DNA of 10,478 nt, taken from Acidobacteriota bacterium (lineage in GTDB: Bacteria; Acidobacteriota; Terriglobia; Terriglobales; Acidobacteriaceae). Every line of letters begins with the position of its first letter. Within the stretch, counting starts at the first letter, position 1. A program made the translations under genes and the position numbers. Under the pieces are notes generated by a model. That model worked only from the letters and a program-made list of their open reading frames with translations, made no database searches and was not told the DNA's origin. Positions 7,101 to 10,478 of the stretch are shown here, piece by piece. The stretch is taken from NCBI GenBank assembly GCA_021851465.1, contig JAJZDL010000098.1:1-10478 (forward strand). The letters run 5' to 3'.

Positions 7101-8084
7101 CTACTTCTCGCCCAAATACGCCATCGAGTTCAGCAGCGGCCGGTCCATGCTGCGCACCCACTCGGTCGTCTCATCCGCCTTCTTGCCCGACGCCTCCGCT
7201 GCCGAGAACTCCCGCCGCATCGCCGCGAACTTCGCCTCTAAATCGTCCAGCGCGCTCAGCAGCATCGCCTCCGGCGTCATCGGCAGCTTCGGCGAGCCGA
7301 ACTCGTACCGCCCGTGGTGGCTCAAAATCATGTGCTCCACCAGCACCCGCAGTCTCTCGGGAAAACCAGGCAGTCCAGCCACCTTCTCGCGCAGCATCCC
7401 CTGCGCAATCGAGATGTGCCCGATCATCTGCCCCTCCAGCGTGTACCCGAACGTCGTGCCCCAGTACAGCTCCCGCACCTTGCCGATGTCGTGCAGCACC
7501 GCCCCCGTCACCAGCAGGTCCCGATCCACCTCGGGATAGAACGGCGCCGTCGCGCGGCACACGCGCACCAGCGCCACCACATGCTCCAGCAGCCCGCCGA
7601 CCCAAGCATGGTGCAGCACCTTCGCCGCCGGGGCCGCGCGGTACGCCGCGCCAATCGTCTCGTCGTCGAGGAAGGCAAAGACCAACCGCCGCAGCTCGGC
7701 GTTCTTGAACTCGTCGACATGGCCGCGCAACTCCGTCCACATCTCGCCGATGTCGAACTTGGTTGTCGGCACAAAGTCCGCCGTCTCCACCTCGGACTCT
7801 GCCGCCAGCCGCATCTTCGACAGCGTGATCTGCCACTTCCCCTGGTACTTCGACACCTTCCCCTGCACCTTGACGTAGCAACCCTCGCTGCACGTCTCCG
7901 CCGCAGACGCAATATCGTCCCACATCTTCGCGTCGATCGACCCGCTCTTGTCGCTCAGGGTCAGCGCCAGATACTGTCCGCCACCCGTCTTCTTCTCCCG
8001 CGCCGACAGCGACGAGACCGCAAAAAACGTCGTCACCGCCGCGCCCTCGAACCGCGCCGCGTCCGCTGCATAAAAATCTTTCAT
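7101..8084 (-). CDS. yhaM: YhaM-like 3'-5' exoribonuclease (OB fold plus HD domain)
   Basis: The 327-residue protein matches the YhaM family in length and domain order. An N-terminal OB fold at about 12-92 (YLALTLSDKSGSIDAKMWDD, then GCYVKVQGKVSKYQGKWQIT) would bind single-stranded nucleic acid. The HD-superfamily domain at about 155-285 shows HHAWVGGLLEH (His158/159, His168), VLHDIGK (His198-Asp199), GHISIAQ (His223), LSHHGRYEFGSP (His256/257) and ALDDLEAK (Asp280/281). These supply the metal ligands, and the LSHHG..E.GSP motif is a hallmark of this group. In Firmicutes YhaM trims RNA 3' ends with Mn/Co dependence; I infer the same activity here. Start ATG 8084 has GGAGGT 11 nt upstream. The gene probably shares a transcript with the chaperone gene 72 bp upstream. 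Confidence 0.9.
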   Translation of the reverse strand: MKDFYAADAARFEGAAVTTFFAVSSLSAREKKTGGGQYLALTLSDKSGSIDAKMWDDIASAAETCSEGCYVKVQGKVSKYQGKWQITLSKMRLAAESEVETADFVPTTKFDIGEMWTELRGHVDEFKNAELRRLVFAFLDDETIGAAYRAAPAAKVLHHAWVGGLLEHVVALVRVCRATAPFYPEVDRDLLVTGAVLHDIGKVRELYWGTTFGYTLEGQMIGHISIAQGMLREKVAGLPGFPERLRVLVEHMILSHHGRYEFGSPKLPMTPEAMLLSALDDLEAKFAAMRREFSAAEASGKKADETTEWVRSMDRPLLNSMAYLGEK

Positions 8085-8095
8085 GCTGCCAGCAT

Positions 8096-8101
8096 ACCTC
8101 C
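8096..8101 (-). promoter_or_regulatory. Ribosome binding site of the yhaM-like gene
   Basis: On the minus strand GGAGGT occupies 8101-8096, 11 nt before the ATG at 8084. An out-of-frame ATG directly abuts it and reads M-L-A-A-stop, its TGA overlapping the true start as ATGA. The abutting ATG is too close to use this site well, so the 8084 start is preferred. Confidence 0.6.
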
Positions 8102-8156
8102 GCCCGCGCCCACCTCAAAAAATGAGGAGACGCGGCCACCCGCGCCGGCGTAGAGA

Positions 8157-10109
8157 CTACTGCGCCGGTGCCGACGCCGAACTCGCCGATGTGCCCGGCT
8201 GCGCGTCCGCGGGAAGGGTAACGGGTGGCAGGTCGGTCGGTGCAGGGGCCACAACCGGCTCCCCGTTGACGCGAATGCTCTTCGGCGGAATTGGGGTTGC
8301 CACCGGCGCGGGCGCGGGCGGCGCAGGCGGCTTCGCCTGAATCCGCTCCTTCGGCGCGCCCTTCACCCGCTTCTTCTTGGCCTTCTTCGTCGTTGTGGCC
8401 TCACGCGGGCCCAGCGGCGCGGCCTGCATCGGGTCGGCGACATTCGCAGCCGCCGGCTGCGTCACAGGCACCAGTGCGGCCTCCTGCTTTGCCTTCGCCG
8501 CCTTCGCTGCCTTCTCCGCCGCCTTCTCCTTGTCCATGATCGGCGCAAGGTCGCTGTACCGCGTCTTCTTCCGAACCGTCGGCTTGGGAGCGAGAGGGCT
8601 CTCCCCATCGGCGATGTCCGTCGTCTGGTCGATCGGCGCGATCGCCGCGCCCGGCGTATCCAGTGCGCTGGCCACGCCGCCCGCGCCCTGGTCCGTGCCA
8701 GCCGACGCCGTCTCCTCCGATGCTGCCGGAAGAGAATTCTGCGGGGCCTGCCCGAAACGGATCTTCTCCCGCCGGATCTTCTTGCGCTTCTTGCCCGTGG
8801 CCACCTTCTTCGTCTTCGCAGCGGTTGCTCCTGCCGCGGTGGTCTGCGCTGCGTTCGTTCCTGCACTGGGACTCCCCGGTTGCACAGCAGGGGCCGCCGC
8901 GCCAGGGCCAGTCGCCGCATTCGTCTTCGGACCGCTCTCCAGCCGCGCTTTTTCGACCTTCTTCTTCTTCACCACCGTCGTCGTTGCGCTGACGTACTGC
9001 GGCTGCGTCTCCTTCGGGCTTGAGCCTGTGTCCACATAGCCCGGCGCAACCACAATGGCCGCCCGCGCCCGCAGGTCCGTCAGGTACTTGCGCAGCGCAG
9101 GCTGAATCGCCTCGCGATAGATCGCGTCCTGCACCTGCTGGTCCACAGCGCTCAACGGCTGTATCCCCGCCTCCGTGTGCTCCGTCACCTTCAACACCAC
9201 AAACCCCTGCCGCGTGCGGATCGGCGCAGTCCACTCGCCTGGCTTCAGCGAAAACGTCGCGTCCTCCAGCACCTTCGCCAGCGTCCCCCGCTGGAACTCG
9301 CCAAGGTCCCCGCCCGCGTCTGCCGTCTGCCCGCCGGAGACCTGCTTGGCCAGCGTGTCGAAGCTCGCTCCCGCCTTCAACTTTGCCTCTACGTCGTCCG
9401 CCTTGGCCTGCGCCTGCGCAACCTGCGCGTCGCTCGCGTCGTCCGGGGTTGGGATCAGGATCTCGCTCAGCCGGACCTGCTCCGGAACCGCATAGTCCTG
9501 CTTGTGCTTCTCGTAGTACGCCTGCTCCTCGGAGGCCGTCAGCCGCAGGGTCTGCCCGACCTCCTTGCCCACCACCTGCTGGCTGATCAACTGGTTCTTG
9601 ATGTTCGCCTTGAAGTCCTCATACGAGATGCCCGACTGGCGCACCGCCTTCTCCAGGTCGTCCATCGTGTCGAAGTGGTTCTTCTTGCGGATGTCGTCCA
9701 GTTGCCGCACCACGGCCGCGTCCACATTGATGTCCAGCTCCTTGCCCCGCGAGAGCAGAAGCTGCTGGTCGATCATGTCGCGCAAAAGGTTCTTCTGCTG
9801 CTCCGCCAACTGCTCCGGAGCCATGTTCTGCCGCTGCGCATCCTCCAACAACTGCTGCTGCGCGCGCTGGTAGTCGCTATTGTCGATGATCTGGTCGTTC
9901 ACGCGGACGATCGCCGTCTCCACCACCGTGCCGTTGGGCGTGATCGCCGGAGGCATGGGCATCACCGGCTGCGGCAGCGGCGCCTCCACCTGCCCCTGGT
10001 AGTGCGGCACCGGCACCTGTCCCCACGCCGCGCCCGCCAAAACGAGCATCGCAGCCAGCGCACACACGATGCCGCGCTGCCGCTTGCCATCGACCAACCC
10101 GGCCCGCAC
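8157..10109 (-). CDS. SurA/PrsA-like periplasmic foldase with long basic C-terminal tail
   Basis: From GTG 10109 the protein is 650 residues. A signal peptide (GIVCALAAMLVLAGAAWG-Q, cleavage near residue 30) sends it to the periplasm. A SurA N-like chaperone region covers about 67-189 (IVRVNDQIIDNSDY ... MIDQQLLLSRGKELDINVD). A single parvulin (PpiC) domain spans about 210-313 and contains GGDLGEFQRG. The two parvulin histidines appear replaced: SEILI instead of SHILI (Glu216) and GFVVLKV instead of GYHIIKV (Val304), so chaperoning is more likely than strong prolyl isomerase activity. Residues about 357-650 are low-complexity, Ala/Pro-rich, with Lys/Arg clusters such as VVKKKKVEKAR, GKKRKKIRREK and TKKAKKKRVKG. 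The start is uncertain: the frame is open to ATG 10247, but that ATG has no Shine-Dalgarno, would bury the signal peptide 60 residues in, and adds Trp-rich non-coding-looking sequence; TTG 10097 is a third option. Confidence 0.85.
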   Translation of the reverse strand: MRAGLVDGKRQRGIVCALAAMLVLAGAAWGQVPVPHYQGQVEAPLPQPVMPMPPAITPNGTVVETAIVRVNDQIIDNSDYQRAQQQLLEDAQRQNMAPEQLAEQQKNLLRDMIDQQLLLSRGKELDINVDAAVVRQLDDIRKKNHFDTMDDLEKAVRQSGISYEDFKANIKNQLISQQVVGKEVGQTLRLTASEEQAYYEKHKQDYAVPEQVRLSEILIPTPDDASDAQVAQAQAKADDVEAKLKAGASFDTLAKQVSGGQTADAGGDLGEFQRGTLAKVLEDATFSLKPGEWTAPIRTRQGFVVLKVTEHTEAGIQPLSAVDQQVQDAIYREAIQPALRKYLTDLRARAAIVVAPGYVDTGSSPKETQPQYVSATTTVVKKKKVEKARLESGPKTNAATGPGAAAPAVQPGSPSAGTNAAQTTAAGATAAKTKKVATGKKRKKIRREKIRFGQAPQNSLPAASEETASAGTDQGAGGVASALDTPGAAIAPIDQTTDIADGESPLAPKPTVRKKTRYSDLAPIMDKEKAAEKAAKAAKAKQEAALVPVTQPAAANVADPMQAAPLGPREATTTKKAKKKRVKGAPKERIQAKPPAPPAPAPVATPIPPKSIRVNGEPVVAPAPTDLPPVTLPADAQPGTSASSASAPAQ

Positions 10110-10447
10110 CGACTTCCCAGACTCCCACTTCCAGCACTTCCAATTCGCAAATCTCAAAAGTTGTCTCTCGCTTCCGTCGTCCAACACAGGCCATGTACCG
10201 AACTTGCGAACGAGCCGCTGTCCATCTCCTGCACCTTGGCCCTGCATGTTGGACTCGCCCGGCGTTCACTCGGTACCCGGTCGTCCTATTCTATCCGCAC
10301 CCATGCCGCCCGCACCAATCCATGCCTCCAAGCAATCCGAATGTAGGCCAATCCCGCAATCCATCCATCCTCCAACCCACAGCCAACCGACAGCAGCGTG
10401 CGGCCTCGCCCACCGCGCCGCTCACTTCCCGATGCTATACTCGTCCA
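10110..10447. other. Intergenic region between divergent genes, no confident gene
   Basis: These 338 bases separate the foldase start from the possible gene at the right edge. The minus-strand frame of the foldase stays open to ATG 10247, so part may be coding if that start is used. Near the foldase start, three TGGAAGT-like units lie close together on the minus strand (about 10112-10142). TTCGCAA (10144-10150) and TTGCGAA (10204-10210) form an isolated 7-bp inverted repeat. A weak minus-strand promoter candidate (TTGGTG at 10318-10313, TAGAAT at 10293-10288, 19-bp spacing) is present. None of these is firm. Confidence 0.4.
10433..10441 (+). promoter_or_regulatory. Extended -10 promoter element for a leaderless transcript
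   Basis: TGCTATACT matches the extended -10 consensus TGnTATAAT with one mismatch. No -35 hexamer is visible upstream, as is usual for extended -10 promoters. The expected start of transcription, 6-7 bases on, coincides with the ATG at 10448, and there is no Shine-Dalgarno. Confidence 0.45.
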
Positions 10448-10478
10448 ATGCTGGACTGGTGGTTTACCGGGCAACCAG
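10448..10478 (+). CDS. Possible start of a further gene, cut by the window edge
   Basis: ATG 10448 opens MLDWWFTGQP and stays open to the end of the window. Ten codons are too few to identify a product. Support comes only from the extended -10 element seven bases upstream and the fact that nothing else occupies this edge. It could also be chance. Confidence 0.3.
   Translation, partial: MLDWWFTGQP

Noticed and set aside
5023..7539. Open frame of 838 codons across feoA, feoB and into yhaM
   Set aside because: Arg/Pro/His-rich low-complexity translation in the wrong frame of two clearly recognised genes, and it runs into the opposite-strand yhaM gene.
8113..8127. CCTCA-AAAAA-TGAGG hairpin between the foldase and yhaM genes
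   Set aside because: Only five base pairs, with the T-run in the loop rather than after the stem; too weak to call a terminator, and the two genes look co-transcribed.
10286..10474. Minus-strand 62-codon frame at the right edge
   Set aside because: Arg/Trp-rich, no ribosome binding site, and it covers the extended -10 element of the plus-strand candidate gene. Not distinguishable from chance.

Overview
The window looks like ordinary chromosomal backbone from a GC-rich Gram-negative bacterium. An acidobacterium of the Terriglobus/Granulicella type is my best guess. That guess rests on the strong C-ending codon preference, a parvulin-type envelope chaperone, a class A penicillin-binding protein, and a YhaM-type nuclease, a family unusual in Proteobacteria. 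It is an inference, since there is no rRNA or marker gene here to test it. I see no insertion sequence, phage, CRISPR array, tRNA or rRNA, and no sign of recent transfer.

Layout, left to right. (1) 1-230, + strand: the last 75 or so codons of glucose-6-phosphate dehydrogenase (zwf). (2) 268-2109, - strand: a secreted protein with three TPR-like repeats and an N-terminal half that resembles a metalloprotease fold with a broken zinc motif. (3) 2341-4731, - strand: a bifunctional class A penicillin-binding protein of the PBP1A type, lying upstream of and co-directional with gene 2, 165-231 bp away depending on that gene's start. (4) 4732-4927: a divergent intergenic region with a good sigma-70-like promoter, an 8-bp inverted repeat touching its -35 box, and a leader hairpin next to the ribosome binding site. 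These appear to control (5) feoA-feoB (4928-7006, + strand), an abutting two-gene ferrous iron uptake operon with a compact FeoB. (6) 7101-8084, - strand: a YhaM-like OB-fold plus HD-domain 3'-5' exoribonuclease. (7) 8157-10109, - strand: a SurA/PrsA-like periplasmic chaperone with a roughly 290-residue basic, Ala/Pro-rich C-terminal tail. Genes 7 and 6 are co-directional, 72 bp apart, and probably one transcription unit. (8) 10448-end, + strand: the possible first codons of a further gene behind an extended -10 promoter that would give a leaderless mRNA.

Functionally the window mixes central metabolism (zwf), cell-envelope work (PBP1A, the chaperone, the secreted TPR protein), iron uptake (FeoAB) and RNA turnover (YhaM). 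I did not find a clear new multi-gene system. The points most worth a second look are the apparently catalytically dead metalloprotease-like TPR protein beside PBP1A, the chaperone with missing parvulin histidines and a cationic tail, the recurring foldase-YhaM gene neighbourhood, the shortened cytosolic part of FeoB, and the regulatory structure upstream of feoA.
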